Shown: in pieces, positions 16,425 through 25,864 of the stretch
Layout of the letters: each line of letters starts with the position of its first letter
How positions within the stretch are numbered: position 1 is the first letter of the stretch
NCBI GenBank assembly: GCA_945957365.1
Contig: CAMFKI010000038.1
Location: 1-33,326 of the forward strand
Origin: an uncultured Alphaproteobacteria bacterium
GTDB taxonomy: Bacteria > Pseudomonadota > Alphaproteobacteria > Rhizobiales > Aestuariivirgaceae
DNA: 33,326 bases
Direction: 5' to 3'
The notes under the pieces: generated by a model
The model's database searches: none
What the model was told of the DNA's origin: nothing
Seen by the model: only the letters and a program-made list of their open reading frames with translations
Made by a program: the position numbers and the translations under genes

Positions 16425-17219
16425 TCAGCGGAAGGCGCGGTGCAGCGCGGCCGGCAGGCTGTGCAGGAACAGCAGCGCCAGCCAGCCGCAGAGCGTCATG
16501 AGCGCGAATGCCGCCGGCTTCACCCAGGGCTGCGGCAGGGATTGCTGGGCAAAGAAGGCGCCTGCCCCCACGCCCGCCGCAATGGCCAGGCTGAACAGCA
16601 GCCAGAAGGTGAAGGCGAGGAAGGCGAAGCGGTTCTTCTTCGTGCTTGCCCAGGCGGTGCGCAGCGAATAGTCGTCCGCCGCCGTCGCCAGTCCGGGAAG
16701 CCAGCTGGCGAGACGGAAGCAGGTGAACAGGCCGGACAGGCCGATCAGCACCGTCACCAAGATGCCGAGGGGTTTCGCTGCCGCGCCGAGCTTCGCCGCC
16801 AGGGCTGGCACCCCCATGGTCATGAGCGCGAAGCCGGCGCCGGCGTAGATCGCCAGCACGACGAGCAGCAACACCACGCCGCCCAGGTAGCGCCAGACCA
16901 CGCCGTCGAGGCGCCAGCGCCCCGGCAGCGAGGGCCGCTCGTCGAGCAACAGGCGGCGGTTCCAGGTGACGCCCATGGAGAAGCAGGCAATCAGCACGCC
17001 GAGCCCGAGCAGGCCCAGCGCCACCATGGCGAGCGGCGGCAGCGCCTTGAAATCCGGTGGCCCGTTGCGGAAGGCGGCGAACCACGCGAAGCCAATCAGG
17101 GGCAGCAGCAGGAGCGCCCAGCCGATCACCAGGCCGAGGGCGAAAATGCAGTGGCGGAAGGCCTTGTCGATGGCGAATTCGATCGCCCCCATGGGCGGCA
17201 GGCTGCGGCGATCAGGCAC
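16425..17219 (-). CDS. Multi-pass membrane protein of unknown function (paralog B)
   Basis: The 264-residue product has about six membrane segments (CIFALGLVIGWALLLLPLIGFA, LAMVALGLLGLGVLIACF, YLGGVVLLLVVLAIYAGAGF, a pair around LGILVTVLIGLSGLFTCF, and two near the C-terminus). It is related to the protein at 14299-15171, most visibly in the TWNRRLLLDE...RLDGVVWRY block and the TAWASTKKNRFAFLAFTFWLL block. The start is probably GTG at 17219, which has GGGGAG about 10 bp upstream; an ATG at 17192 has no ribosome-binding site. The stop abuts the stop of the convergent gene at 16424. Function is unknown. Confidence 0.8.
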   Translation of the reverse strand: MPDRRSLPPMGAIEFAIDKAFRHCIFALGLVIGWALLLLPLIGFAWFAAFRNGPPDFKALPPLAMVALGLLGLGVLIACFSMGVTWNRRLLLDERPSLPGRWRLDGVVWRYLGGVVLLLVVLAIYAGAGFALMTMGVPALAAKLGAAAKPLGILVTVLIGLSGLFTCFRLASWLPGLATAADDYSLRTAWASTKKNRFAFLAFTFWLLFSLAIAAGVGAGAFFAQQSLPQPWVKPAAFALMTLCGWLALLFLHSLPAALHRAFR

Positions 17220-17304
17220 GGTATCGCGTCTCCCCTCAGATGGTGAGGGAAGCTAACAGAAGAACGAGGGTCACCGCCACCGCCTTCGGCGGCGGGGCTT
17301 TCTC

Positions 17305-18837
17305 CTAGAGCGGGATGTTGTCGTGCTTCTTCCACGGGTTCGACAGCTCCTTGTGGCGGAGCATGTTGAGCGCCCTTGCGATGCGCTTCCGCGTCGAGTG
17401 CGGCATGATCACTTCGTCGAGGAAGCCGCGCTCGGCGGCGACGAAGGGATTGGCGAAGCGCGTCTCGTAATCCTTCACCCGGGCCTGGATCTTGGCAGGG
17501 TCGGAGAGTTCGGCGCGGTAGATGATCTCGGCCGCGCCCTTCGATCCCATGACGGCGATCTCGGCGGTGGGCCAGGCATAGTTCACGTCGCCGCGCAGGT
17601 GCTTCGACGCCATGACGACATAGGCGCCGCCATAGGCCTTGCGGGTGATGACGGTGATCTTGGGAACCGTCGCCTCGGCATAGGCGAAGAGCAGTTTGGC
17701 GCCGTGCTTGATGAGGCCGCCATATTCCTGCGCCGTGCCGGGCAGGAAGCCGGGCACGTCGACCAGCGTCACGATCGGGATGTTGAAGCAGTCGCAGAAC
17801 CTGACGAAGCGGGCGCCCTTTCGGCCCGCGTCGCTGTCGAGCACGCCCGCCAGCACCATCGGCTGGTTGGCGACGATGCCCACGGTGCGGCCATTGATGC
17901 GGGCGAGCCCGGTGATGATGTTGCGGGCATGCGCCTCCTGGATCTCGAAGAAGTCGCCCTCGTCGACCATCTTCAGGATCAGTTCCTTCATGTCATAGGG
18001 CTGGTTCGGGTTGGCCGGGATCAGCGTGTCGAGCGAGGGGTCGATGCGCTCGGGGGAATCGAAGCTGGGAAGCTCCGGCAGGGCTGAGGTGTTGGAGGAC
18101 GGCAGGAAATCGATCAGCCGGCGCATCTGAAGCAATGCCTCAACGTCGTTCTCGAAGCCCTTGTCGGCAATCGAGGATTTCGTGGTGTGGACCGAGGCGC
18201 CGCCGAGCTCTTCCGCCGTCACCGTCTCGTTGGTCACGGTCTTCACCACGTCGGGGCCGGTGACGAACATGTAGCTCGTGTCGCGCACCATGAAGATGAA
18301 GTCCGTCATGGCGGGCGAGTAGACGTCGCCGCCCGCACAGGGGCCCATGATGACGGAGATCTGCGGGATGACGCCCGACGACAGCACGTTCCGCTGGAAC
18401 ACCTCGCCATAGCCGCCGAGCGCGTTGACGCCCTCCTGGATGCGCGCGCCGCCGGCATCGAAGAGGCCGATGATGGGCGCACGGTTCTGCAGCGCCATGT
18501 CCTGGATCTTGGTGATCTTGCGGGCATGCGCCTCCGACAGCGAGCCGCCGAAGACGGTGAAGTCCTTGGCGAAGACATAGACCACGCGGCCGTTGACGGT
18601 GCCCCAGCCGGTCACCACGCCGTCGCCCGGAAGCTTCTGGTCTTCCATGCCGAAATCGGTGCAGCGGTGTTCGACGAACATGTCGAACTCCTCGAAGGAG
18701 CCCTCGTCGAGGAGCAGCGCGATGCGCTCGCGCGCCGTGAGCTTGCCCTTGGAATGCTGCGCGGCGACGCGCTTCTCGCCGCCACCGGCCCGCGCCTGGA
18801 CGCGGCGGGCTTCAAGCTTCTCGAGGATCTCCTGCAT
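17305..18837 (-). CDS. pccB: Acyl-CoA (propionyl-CoA) carboxylase beta subunit
   Basis: The protein is the carboxyltransferase half of a biotin-dependent acyl-CoA carboxylase. It moves the carboxyl group from biotin on the alpha chain to propionyl-CoA, giving methylmalonyl-CoA. The 510-residue product has both halves of the carboxyltransferase fold, with acyl-CoA and biotin pocket motifs such as DAGGARIQEG, GPCAGGDVYSPA, VDVPGFLPGTAQEYGG and RKAYGGAYVVM. Length and end (RHKELSNPWKKHDNIPL) match PccB. The start at 18837 (MQEILEKLEARR) has GGAG about 10 bp upstream. No alpha chain or methylmalonyl-CoA mutase is in the window. PccB is the best fit; another short-chain acyl-CoA specificity cannot be excluded. 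The gene stands alone on the minus strand. Confidence 0.93.
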   Translation of the reverse strand: MQEILEKLEARRVQARAGGGEKRVAAQHSKGKLTARERIALLLDEGSFEEFDMFVEHRCTDFGMEDQKLPGDGVVTGWGTVNGRVVYVFAKDFTVFGGSLSEAHARKITKIQDMALQNRAPIIGLFDAGGARIQEGVNALGGYGEVFQRNVLSSGVIPQISVIMGPCAGGDVYSPAMTDFIFMVRDTSYMFVTGPDVVKTVTNETVTAEELGGASVHTTKSSIADKGFENDVEALLQMRRLIDFLPSSNTSALPELPSFDSPERIDPSLDTLIPANPNQPYDMKELILKMVDEGDFFEIQEAHARNIITGLARINGRTVGIVANQPMVLAGVLDSDAGRKGARFVRFCDCFNIPIVTLVDVPGFLPGTAQEYGGLIKHGAKLLFAYAEATVPKITVITRKAYGGAYVVMASKHLRGDVNYAWPTAEIAVMGSKGAAEIIYRAELSDPAKIQARVKDYETRFANPFVAAERGFLDEVIMPHSTRKRIARALNMLRHKELSNPWKKHDNIPL

Positions 18838-18926
18838 GGCGCACTCCGGGGAATTTCGATGATTTCCTCCGGTGTTAAGGCCAGCGGAGAGCCCCGTCAA
18901 ATCAGCCGAAAGGCCAATTCACCGAC

Positions 18927-19001
18927 CGTCATCCCGGCGAAAGCCGGGACCCAGCTACCTTGGGGAGCCAAAGCGGGGTCCCGGCTTTCGCCGGGATGAC
19001 G
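18927..19001. repeat. Inverted pair of REP-type palindromes, family A, copy 1
   Basis: Two 26-bp arms are perfect inverted copies: CGTCATCCCGGCGAAAGCCG... at 18927-18952 and its complement at 18976-19001, with a 23-bp spacer. Each arm also holds its own hairpin (CCCGGC-GAAA-GCCGGG). The element lies 4 bp past the stop of the ATP12 gene, so it may stabilise or end that transcript. This family is widespread in Rhizobiales. Confidence 0.92.
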
Positions 19002-19005
19002 TCTT

Positions 19006-19701
19006 TCAGGAGTGCGCCAGCGCCAGAAACCTGCAGCAGGCCATGAATTCGGCGTAGCGCGCGGCGCGGCGGGCCTGGGCTTCCGAATCCTGGCCCCAGT
19101 GCTCGACCTGGTAGTCCTCGTCGACATGGGCGGCGAGCCAGGCGGCCTCCGGCACCACGGCCCTGCGGGCCAGCATCATGGCGATGAGGGCGGAGCCCGT
19201 GAGCGTCATGATGGAATGGAAGGCCGCGAGCTCGAAATCGCTCAACGCCGCGACCGCCGTGCCGAAGGCGGCCAGCGCCGCCTCGGGCTGCGGGCGGTGG
19301 AGAATTCCGTGGGTCACCTCGAAGGGCGCGTCGAGGTCGGTGCGGGCCCAGTCGACGATAGGGTCCCAGTCCTTCACGTGGCGGGCGACGAGGTCCGGCG
19401 GCCTGTCGGTGCGGTAGCAGACGAGGTCCGAATTGGCGTAGTCCAGAACCTCCTGCTCAAGCGCCGCGCGGTGCTGGCCGACCCGGTCGATCGCCGTGTT
19501 GGCGAGCTTCGTGAGCGTCATGGTGGCTGGCCTGATCTCCTCGCCCTGATCCGCCCATTCGGCGGCGACCGCCTCGGCCAGCGCGCGCGTCGGCAGTCGC
19601 AGCGGCGCCTTCATCGGCGTCTTCACCGCCCGGCCATCGAGAGCGATGCCGAGATCCTCGGTGACGGTCACGTGCTTGTAGAAGCGCTTGCGCGTGGTCA
19701 T
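19006..19701 (-). CDS. ATP12-family F1 ATP synthase assembly chaperone
   Basis: The 231-residue product matches the ATP12 chaperone family, known from mitochondria where it guards the F1 alpha subunit during ATP synthase assembly; alphaproteobacteria carry homologs. Recognisable parts are the N-terminal FYKHVTVTED...VALDGRAVKTPMKAPLRLPT-like segment, the central LTKLANTAIDRV, and the C-terminal SIMTLTGSALIAMMLARR block. The start at 19701 overlaps the stop of the upstream HAD gene by 4 bp (ATGA) and has AGGAG 8 bp before it. A start six codons earlier (19719) is possible but less well placed. It is the last gene of the corA-crcB-rluC-HAD chain, and REP copy 1 follows its stop. A role in F1 assembly is by homology. 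Confidence 0.92.
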   Translation of the reverse strand: MTTRKRFYKHVTVTEDLGIALDGRAVKTPMKAPLRLPTRALAEAVAAEWADQGEEIRPATMTLTKLANTAIDRVGQHRAALEQEVLDYANSDLVCYRTDRPPDLVARHVKDWDPIVDWARTDLDAPFEVTHGILHRPQPEAALAAFGTAVAALSDFELAAFHSIMTLTGSALIAMMLARRAVVPEAAWLAAHVDEDYQVEHWGQDSEAQARRAARYAEFMACCRFLALAHS

Positions 19702-20372
19702 CTCATGCGCTCCTGCCAAAGCGATTCAAGCTGTCGCTCCAGTTCATTGAAATCATTGGCGATACTGTGGGCGCCAGATTTGGTCAACTCGGCCGGCTTG
19801 TGGTTGCCCCAGGCGACGCCTGCCGCCCCCACCCCGGCGGCGCGCGCCATCGCGATGTCGAAGCTGGTGTCGCCGATCATGATGGCCGCGGCGGGGTCAA
19901 GCCCCGTCTCGGCCAGCGCGGTGACGACCATCGAAGGGTGCGGCTTCGAAGGGTGGTCGTCGGAGGTCTGAACGGTCGTGAACCAACCGTCCCAGCCGTG
20001 CTTCTCGATGAGGTGGGCAACACCGCGGCGCGACTTGCCGGTGGCGATGCCGAGGGCAACGTCGCCCCGTGCGCGAAGTTTCACCAGCAGCTCCTCGGCG
20101 CCGGGGAACAGCGTCTCGGTGTGCTCGCCGCGGGAGCGATGCTGCCAGAAGGCCTCCTTGTAGGCGGCGGCGAGGCGCTCGTGGCGGGCGGCCTCATGTT
20201 CGGGCGCCAGCACCGCCATGGCATCGACCAGCGACAGCCCGACAATGGACAGCATGCGGCTGCGTTCCGGCACGTTGAGCCCTTCCGCCGTGAAGGCTGC
20301 TGTCAGCGAGGCGGCAATCATCGCCTGGCTATCGACCAGCGTGCCGTCGACGTCGAAGATGGCGAGCTTCAT
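19698..20372 (-). CDS. HAD-superfamily hydrolase (phosphoglycolate phosphatase-like)
   Basis: The 224-residue product is a HAD phosphatase with motif I DVDGTLVDS (nucleophile D7, D9), motif III around SKPHPSM and motif IV MIGDTSFDIAMA. It has a C1 cap between residues of about 15 and 85, as in GphA-type phosphoglycolate or related sugar-phosphate phosphatases. The substrate cannot be fixed from sequence. The ATG overlaps the stop of the pseudouridine synthase gene by 4 bp, and its own stop overlaps the next start by 4 bp. Membership in the operon suggests a housekeeping role. HAD genes are common next to rluC homologs in alphaproteobacteria. Confidence 0.92.
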   Translation of the reverse strand: MKLAIFDVDGTLVDSQAMIAASLTAAFTAEGLNVPERSRMLSIVGLSLVDAMAVLAPEHEAARHERLAAAYKEAFWQHRSRGEHTETLFPGAEELLVKLRARGDVALGIATGKSRRGVAHLIEKHGWDGWFTTVQTSDDHPSKPHPSMVVTALAETGLDPAAAIMIGDTSFDIAMARAAGVGAAGVAWGNHKPAELTKSGAHSIANDFNELERQLESLWQERMR

Positions 20373-21355
20373 GCCTGCCCCTCGGCGAAGCGCCCGGCAT
20401 CGAAATCGAACAGCGCGAAGGTCTTCACGAAATGCTCGGGCAGCGGCGCCGAGATGTCGACGGTCCCCTCGCGCGGGTGCGGGAAGACGATGCGGCGGGC
20501 GTGGAGGTGGAGCTTCCGGTCCATGCCTTCGGGAAGGCCCTCGAGGCCGCCATATTTCTCGTCGCCCCAGATCGGCGTTCCGATATGCGCCATGTGAGCG
20601 CGGAGCTGGTGCTGGCGGCCGGTGACGGGCTTCAAGGACACCCATGACGCCACGGGCGGGGCCCGGTCGAGCACGTTGTAGAAGGTGACGGCGCGCTGCT
20701 CGTCCTCCTCCTCGCCCTCGCGCGAGGCGCGCATGCGGTCGCCGTCGGGTCCCTTGGCCTTGATGAGCGCCACCTCGATCCGCCCCTGCGCCGGGTCCGG
20801 CACGCCCTTCACCACGGCCCAGTAGGTCTTCTTCACGGCTCGGGTGGCGAAGAGCTTGCCCAGCGCCGCGGCAATCGAACGGCGCTTGGCGATGACGATG
20901 ACGCCCGAGGTGTCGCGGTCCAGCCGGTGCACCAGCAGCGGGCGTTCGCCCAGCTCGGCGCCCAGGCCCATCAGCAGCCCGTCGAGGTGGTGATGCGTCT
21001 TGGTGCCGCCCTGCACGGCGAAGCCGGAGGGCTTGTTGAGCACGAAGATGTCGCGGTCCTCGTAGAGCACCATGGAGTCGAAGAGCTTGCGCTCCTGCGC
21101 GGTCAGCGGCTTCACGTCGCCCTTGGGTGCATCGGCGGGGCGCGTGTCGAAAGCGAGTGGCGGCACGCGGATTTCCTGCTCGGCCTCAAGGCGCGTATTG
21201 GTCTTGGCCCGGGCGCCGCCCACGCGCACCTGCCCTGTGCGGGTGAGCTTGTTGAGATAGGCGAAGGTCACCTGCGGGAAATGGATCCTGAACCAGCGGT
21301 CGAGCCGCATGCCGGCCTCTTCCGCCGAGACCACGTGGCGCTTGACCTCGGTCAT
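20369..21355 (-). CDS. rluC: Pseudouridine synthase, RluC/RluD type
   Basis: The enzyme converts selected uridines of 23S rRNA to pseudouridine. The 328-residue product has an N-terminal S4 RNA-binding domain (about 13-70; RLDRWFRIHFPQVTFAYLNKL). The RluA-type catalytic domain follows, with the signature HRLDRDTSG and catalytic D146. KPSGFAVQGG (about 108-117) and GRQHQLRAH are further family blocks. RluC (three sites in helix H39/H80-type regions) is the likeliest member, but RluD-like specificity is possible, so the symbol is tentative. Overlaps of 4 bp with crcB upstream and with the HAD gene downstream suggest coupled translation. Confidence 0.88.
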   Translation of the reverse strand: MTEVKRHVVSAEEAGMRLDRWFRIHFPQVTFAYLNKLTRTGQVRVGGARAKTNTRLEAEQEIRVPPLAFDTRPADAPKGDVKPLTAQERKLFDSMVLYEDRDIFVLNKPSGFAVQGGTKTHHHLDGLLMGLGAELGERPLLVHRLDRDTSGVIVIAKRRSIAAALGKLFATRAVKKTYWAVVKGVPDPAQGRIEVALIKAKGPDGDRMRASREGEEEDEQRAVTFYNVLDRAPPVASWVSLKPVTGRQHQLRAHMAHIGTPIWGDEKYGGLEGLPEGMDRKLHLHARRIVFPHPREGTVDISAPLPEHFVKTFALFDFDAGRFAEGQA

Positions 21356-21735
21356 GCGGCGTAGAGCGTGCGGATCAGGTTCATGCCGGCGAAGACGGCG
21401 ATGAGCGAGATCACCACGGAGGCCAGCGCATAACCGCCCGCTGCCATGACCTGCTTCCTCTCCACCAGATAGGCGAAGTCGAGCGAGAAGGCGGAGAAGG
21501 TGGTGAAGCCGCCGAGGATGCCGGTCGTCAGGAAGGCGCGCGTCTCCTGCCCGACGTTCAGCTTCAGCGCCATCATCTCGGTGAGGGCGCCCATGATGAA
21601 GCAGCCGAGGATGTTGACGATCAGCGTCTGCCACGGGAACTCCGAGCCGAACATGCGGCCCGACCAGACATTGACGCCATAGCGCGCCGCCGACCCGATG
21701 GCGCCGCCCAGGGCAACCCACAGCACCACGGGCAT
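21352..21735 (-). CDS. crcB: Fluoride ion exporter CrcB/Fluc
   Basis: CrcB proteins form small dual-topology channels that export fluoride. The 127-residue product has four membrane segments and the family marks GGAIGSAARYGV at the N-terminus, TLIVNILGCFIMG and GGFTTFSAFSLD in the middle. The gene's ATG shares one base with the corA stop (TGATG), and its stop overlaps the next start by 4 bp. No fluoride riboswitch can be placed, because the gene has no upstream non-coding region; any riboswitch would have to lie before corA. Confidence 0.95.
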   Translation of the reverse strand: MPVVLWVALGGAIGSAARYGVNVWSGRMFGSEFPWQTLIVNILGCFIMGALTEMMALKLNVGQETRAFLTTGILGGFTTFSAFSLDFAYLVERKQVMAAGGYALASVVISLIAVFAGMNLIRTLYAA

Positions 21736-22739
21736 CACAGCCAGCCCTTGCCCTTGAAGTAATAATAGGGAAGCACGGCGGAGAGGATCATCAGCGCGAT
21801 GGCCAGCGGATAGCCGAGCTGCCATTGCAGTTCCGGCATGAAGGCGAAGTTCATGCCGTAGATCGAGGCCACCAGCGTGGGCGGCAGGAAGACCACGGCC
21901 GCCACCGAGAAGATCTTGATGATGCCGTTCTGCTCGATCGAGATCAGGCCCAGCACCGCGTCGAGCAGGAAGCTGATCTTGCCCGACAGGAAGGTGGCAT
22001 GGTCGGTGAGCGAGACGATGTCGCGCTGCAGGATCTTGATGCGCGCCTTGTTTTCCTTCACCTGCTTGTTCTCGCGCGTCTGGTCCTCGATCGCCTGCAT
22101 GAAGGCCACGGCGCGGCCGATGGAGACGAGGCTCTCGCGCATCTTGGAGACGAAGTCGCCCTCTTCGCCGATGTTCTCGATCAGCTCCTGCAGGTTCACG
22201 CCCTTCCTCGGGTTCTGCTTGTGGGTGCCGGCCAGCGTGCGCTTGGCGCCGAAGGTCTTCTTCGAGGTGTCGTCGACGATCTGCCCGGCGCGCTCGAGGT
22301 GATCGGCGGCGCGGTCGACGACGGCTTCGAGGAGCGAGATCAGGATGCCCCAGCCGTTCATCGTGGTGGCCTGCGGCTTCATCGCCCGCTTCACATAGGC
22401 CGGGAAGGCCTGGGGGTGATGGTAGCGCACGGTGATCAGCGTCTGGTCCTTGATGATGAAGGTGACGGGCGAGGATTCCGGCTCGTCGTTCTCGCCGCGG
22501 CGGATCAGGTTCGCGGTCATGAACACCGCGCCGTCTTCCTGGTAGAGCCGCGAGGAGGCCTCGATCTCGGCCAGTTCCTCGCGCGTCGGGATGTCGATCC
22601 CCAGCACCGCCTCGACCCGGGATTCCTCGTTGGCGGTGGGCTCGACGAGGTCGATCCACACGGCTTCCGGCGGCAGTTCCGGCGCATTGGCCGGGAGCTC
22701 GGTCAGGCAGCCATTGGCCGCGCCATAGACATTCAGCAT
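21735..22739 (-). CDS. corA: CorA-family magnesium/cobalt transporter
   Basis: The 334-residue product is a CorA-type divalent cation channel: a large cytoplasmic N-terminal domain with long helices, then two C-terminal membrane segments. The signature GMN is at residues 295-297 (IYGMNFAFMPEL), at the end of the first membrane helix. Length and the KGKGWL end are normal. It is the first gene of a tightly overlapping chain with crcB, rluC, a HAD phosphatase and the ATP12 chaperone. The start at 22739 has no strong Shine-Dalgarno. Magnesium is the usual substrate; cobalt or zinc transport by relatives cannot be excluded. Confidence 0.93.
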   Translation of the reverse strand: MLNVYGAANGCLTELPANAPELPPEAVWIDLVEPTANEESRVEAVLGIDIPTREELAEIEASSRLYQEDGAVFMTANLIRRGENDEPESSPVTFIIKDQTLITVRYHHPQAFPAYVKRAMKPQATTMNGWGILISLLEAVVDRAADHLERAGQIVDDTSKKTFGAKRTLAGTHKQNPRKGVNLQELIENIGEEGDFVSKMRESLVSIGRAVAFMQAIEDQTRENKQVKENKARIKILQRDIVSLTDHATFLSGKISFLLDAVLGLISIEQNGIIKIFSVAAVVFLPPTLVASIYGMNFAFMPELQWQLGYPLAIALMILSAVLPYYYFKGKGWL

Positions 22740-22830
22740 GGTGAGGACTCAGGGCGCCTTGAGGGTTCGGGGTCTATGGGCCCTTCCGTAACCCCCGGAA
22801 GGGGGATTGGCAAGGTGCCCCCTCTGTTGC

Positions 22831-22918
22831 CGTCACCCCGGCGAAAGCCGGGGTCCCGCTTCCTTGTGTCAGCGCGCGGGATAACGAAAGCGGGGTCCCG
22901 GCTTTCGCCGGGATGACG
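22831..22918. repeat. Inverted pair of REP-type palindromes, family A, copy 2
   Basis: A left arm beginning CGTCACCCCGGCGAAAGCCG (22831 onward) faces a right arm ending at 22918 (22893-22918, complementary to the 26-bp consensus arm). The left arm differs by compensating changes in its stem (CCCCGG/CCGGGG). The right arm ends 1 bp beyond the tdh stop at 22920. Confidence 0.9.
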
Positions 22919-22919
22919 G

Positions 22920-23954
<1,035 letters not shown>

Positions 23955-23955
23955 G

Positions 23956-25137
23956 TCAGATCACTCCCAGTTCCTTGCCGGCGGCCGTGAAGGCGGCGAT
24001 GGCGGTGTCGATGTCCGAAGATGAATGCGCCGCCGACATCTGCGTGCGGATGCGCGCCTGGCCCTTGGGCACCACGGGGAAGAAGAAGCCCGTGACGTAG
24101 ATGCCGTGCTCGTAAAGCTTCGTGGCCATCTCCTGCGCCAGCTTGGCCTCGCCCAGCATGACGGGGATGATCGGGTGTTCGCCCGGCAGCAGCTTGAAGC
24201 CGGCCTTCGCCATGCCCGCACGGAAGCGCTTTGCATTGTCGAACAGGCGGGCGCGGAGATCGTCGCCCTGCTCCGCCATGTCGATGGCCTTGATGCCGGC
24301 GGCGACGATGGCCGGCGGCAGCGCGTTGGAAAAGAGATAGGGCCGCGCCCGCTGCCGCATCAGGTCGACGATGGGCTTCGAGGCCGCGATGTAGCCCCCC
24401 GCCGAGCCGCCCAGCGCCTTGCCCAGCGTGCCGGTGAGGATGTCGACCTTGACGCCCGCGCGATGCGGGGTGCCGCGGCCCTGCGGGCCGATGAAGCCGG
24501 TGGCGTGGCAGTCATCCACCATCACCAGCGCGTCGAAGCGGTCGGCCAGCGCACGCACTTCGGCGAGCCTGGCGAAATAGCCGTCCATCGAGAAGACGCC
24601 ATCGGTCACCACGATCACCCGGCGCGCACCGCCCTCGCGCGCCGCCTTCAGCTGCGCCTCGAGGTCGTTCATGTCGCCATTGGCATAACGGAAGCGCCTG
24701 GCCTTGGAGAGGCGGATGCCGTCGATGATCGAGGCATGGTTCAGCGAATCCGAGATGATCGCGTCCTGTTCGCCGAACAGCGGCTCGAACACCGCGCCAT
24801 TGGCATCGAAGCAGGCGGCAAACAGGATAGCGTCGTCCATCAGCAGGTAGCTGGCGAGGCGCTGCTCCAGCTGGAGGTGCAGGTCCGAGGTGCCGCAGAT
24901 GAAGCGCACCGAGGCCATGCCGAGGCCGTGGGTGGCGAGCGCGTCCTGTGCTGCCTTGACGAGAGCCGGGTGGTCGGCGAGGCCGAGGTAGTTGTTGGCA
25001 CAGAAGTTCAGCACGTCACCCCTTTTCACGCGGATATGGGCCGACTGGTGGCCGAGGATGGGGCGCTCCACCTTCCACAGCGACTGGGCGCGGATGGCTT
25101 CGAGTTCAGCGGAAATGTCGGCGAGGGTTGTGCTCAT
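23956..25137 (-). CDS. kbl: 2-amino-3-ketobutyrate CoA ligase (glycine C-acetyltransferase)
   Basis: The PLP enzyme splits 2-amino-3-ketobutyrate with CoA into glycine and acetyl-CoA. The 393-residue product belongs to the alpha-oxoamine synthase family. It has NFCANNYLGLADHP near the N-terminus, DDCHATGF at the cofactor, and the PLP-lysine motif TGTLGKALGGSAGGY. It is upstream of tdh on the same strand with a 1-bp gap, and the pair forms the threonine dehydrogenase pathway. The start MSTTLADISAELE at 25137 agrees with family proteins. Confidence 0.95.
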   Translation of the reverse strand: MSTTLADISAELEAIRAQSLWKVERPILGHQSAHIRVKRGDVLNFCANNYLGLADHPALVKAAQDALATHGLGMASVRFICGTSDLHLQLEQRLASYLLMDDAILFAACFDANGAVFEPLFGEQDAIISDSLNHASIIDGIRLSKARRFRYANGDMNDLEAQLKAAREGGARRVIVVTDGVFSMDGYFARLAEVRALADRFDALVMVDDCHATGFIGPQGRGTPHRAGVKVDILTGTLGKALGGSAGGYIAASKPIVDLMRQRARPYLFSNALPPAIVAAGIKAIDMAEQGDDLRARLFDNAKRFRAGMAKAGFKLLPGEHPIIPVMLGEAKLAQEMATKLYEHGIYVTGFFFPVVPKGQARIRTQMSAAHSSSDIDTAIAAFTAAGKELGVI

Positions 25138-25186
25138 GGCGCTGATGCTAGCCCGGGCCGCGGTTTGGCAAAAGCGTCGAAACCTC

Positions 25187-25798
25187 TCACCGGACGAAGA
25201 CGCGGGTGCCGTTGGGAACCGAGCCGAAGAGCTCGAACACGTCCTCGTTCAGCATGCGGATGCAACCCGAGGAGGCTGCCTTGCCGATCGACCACGGCTC
25301 GTTGGTGCCGTGGATGCGGTAGAGCGTGTCGCGGCCGTTCTGGTAGAGGTAGAGGGCGCGGGCGCCCAAGGGGTTCTGTGGCCCGCCGGCCATGGTGACG
25401 GGCAGGCTCGGATTGCGCCGGCGCATGTTGGCGGTGGGGGTCCAGCTCGGCCAGCGGGCGCGGCGGCCGACCACCGCCTCACCCCGCCACTGCGCCCCCT
25501 CGCGGCCCACGGCGACGCCATAGCGCACCGCCCGGCCCGGCGCGGTCACGTGGAACAGGTGGCGGCCGGCCTTGTCGATGACCAGGCTTCCCACCGGCTC
25601 GCGGCCGCCATAGGCCACGTCCTGCCGGCGGAACTCCGGCGGGATCTTGCGGATGTTGACGATCTCGATGTTGAAGGGCGTGTCGGGGATGATGCCCACG
25701 AACCAGTCTGAGTGGACATTGTCGCGCGCCGCCAGCGCCGGACGGGCGAGGCCGAGAAGCGGGAGGGTGAGGAGAATCTGTCGCCGGGTGATCTGCAT
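25187..25798 (-). CDS. L,D-transpeptidase, YkuD family (3)
   Basis: The 203-residue product is an exported YkuD enzyme with a twin-Arg-like signal (MQITRRQILLTLPLLGLARP, cleavage near A24). The catalytic signature is H163, S178, C179 and R181 (HGTNEPWSIGKAASSGCIRM). It is closely related to L,D-transpeptidase 1: the VGREG.QW.G, MAGGP.NPLGARA and IHGTN.P.SIG.AASSGCIRM blocks are shared. It lacks the Lys/Ala helical spacer of that protein. The start at 25798 begins the signal peptide. It is divergent from trmFO with a 66-bp gap containing both promoters. Confidence 0.93.
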   Translation of the reverse strand: MQITRRQILLTLPLLGLARPALAARDNVHSDWFVGIIPDTPFNIEIVNIRKIPPEFRRQDVAYGGREPVGSLVIDKAGRHLFHVTAPGRAVRYGVAVGREGAQWRGEAVVGRRARWPSWTPTANMRRRNPSLPVTMAGGPQNPLGARALYLYQNGRDTLYRIHGTNEPWSIGKAASSGCIRMLNEDVFELFGSVPNGTRVFVR

Positions 25799-25864
25799 GG
25801 CGCAGCCATAGGCTGAGTGGCGGGCGATTTGAAGCCCCTGCCGCGGCGTGCTACCAGCGGCGCC

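Noticed and set aside
22740..22830. Magnesium or fluoride riboswitch upstream of corA-crcB.
   Set aside because: The short gap before corA shows no recognisable aptamer core and is partly taken by a REP pair.
24025..25398. Long plus-strand open frame opposite kbl.
   Set aside because: It is antisense to the clear kbl gene and spans the intergenic gap without a ribosome-binding site.
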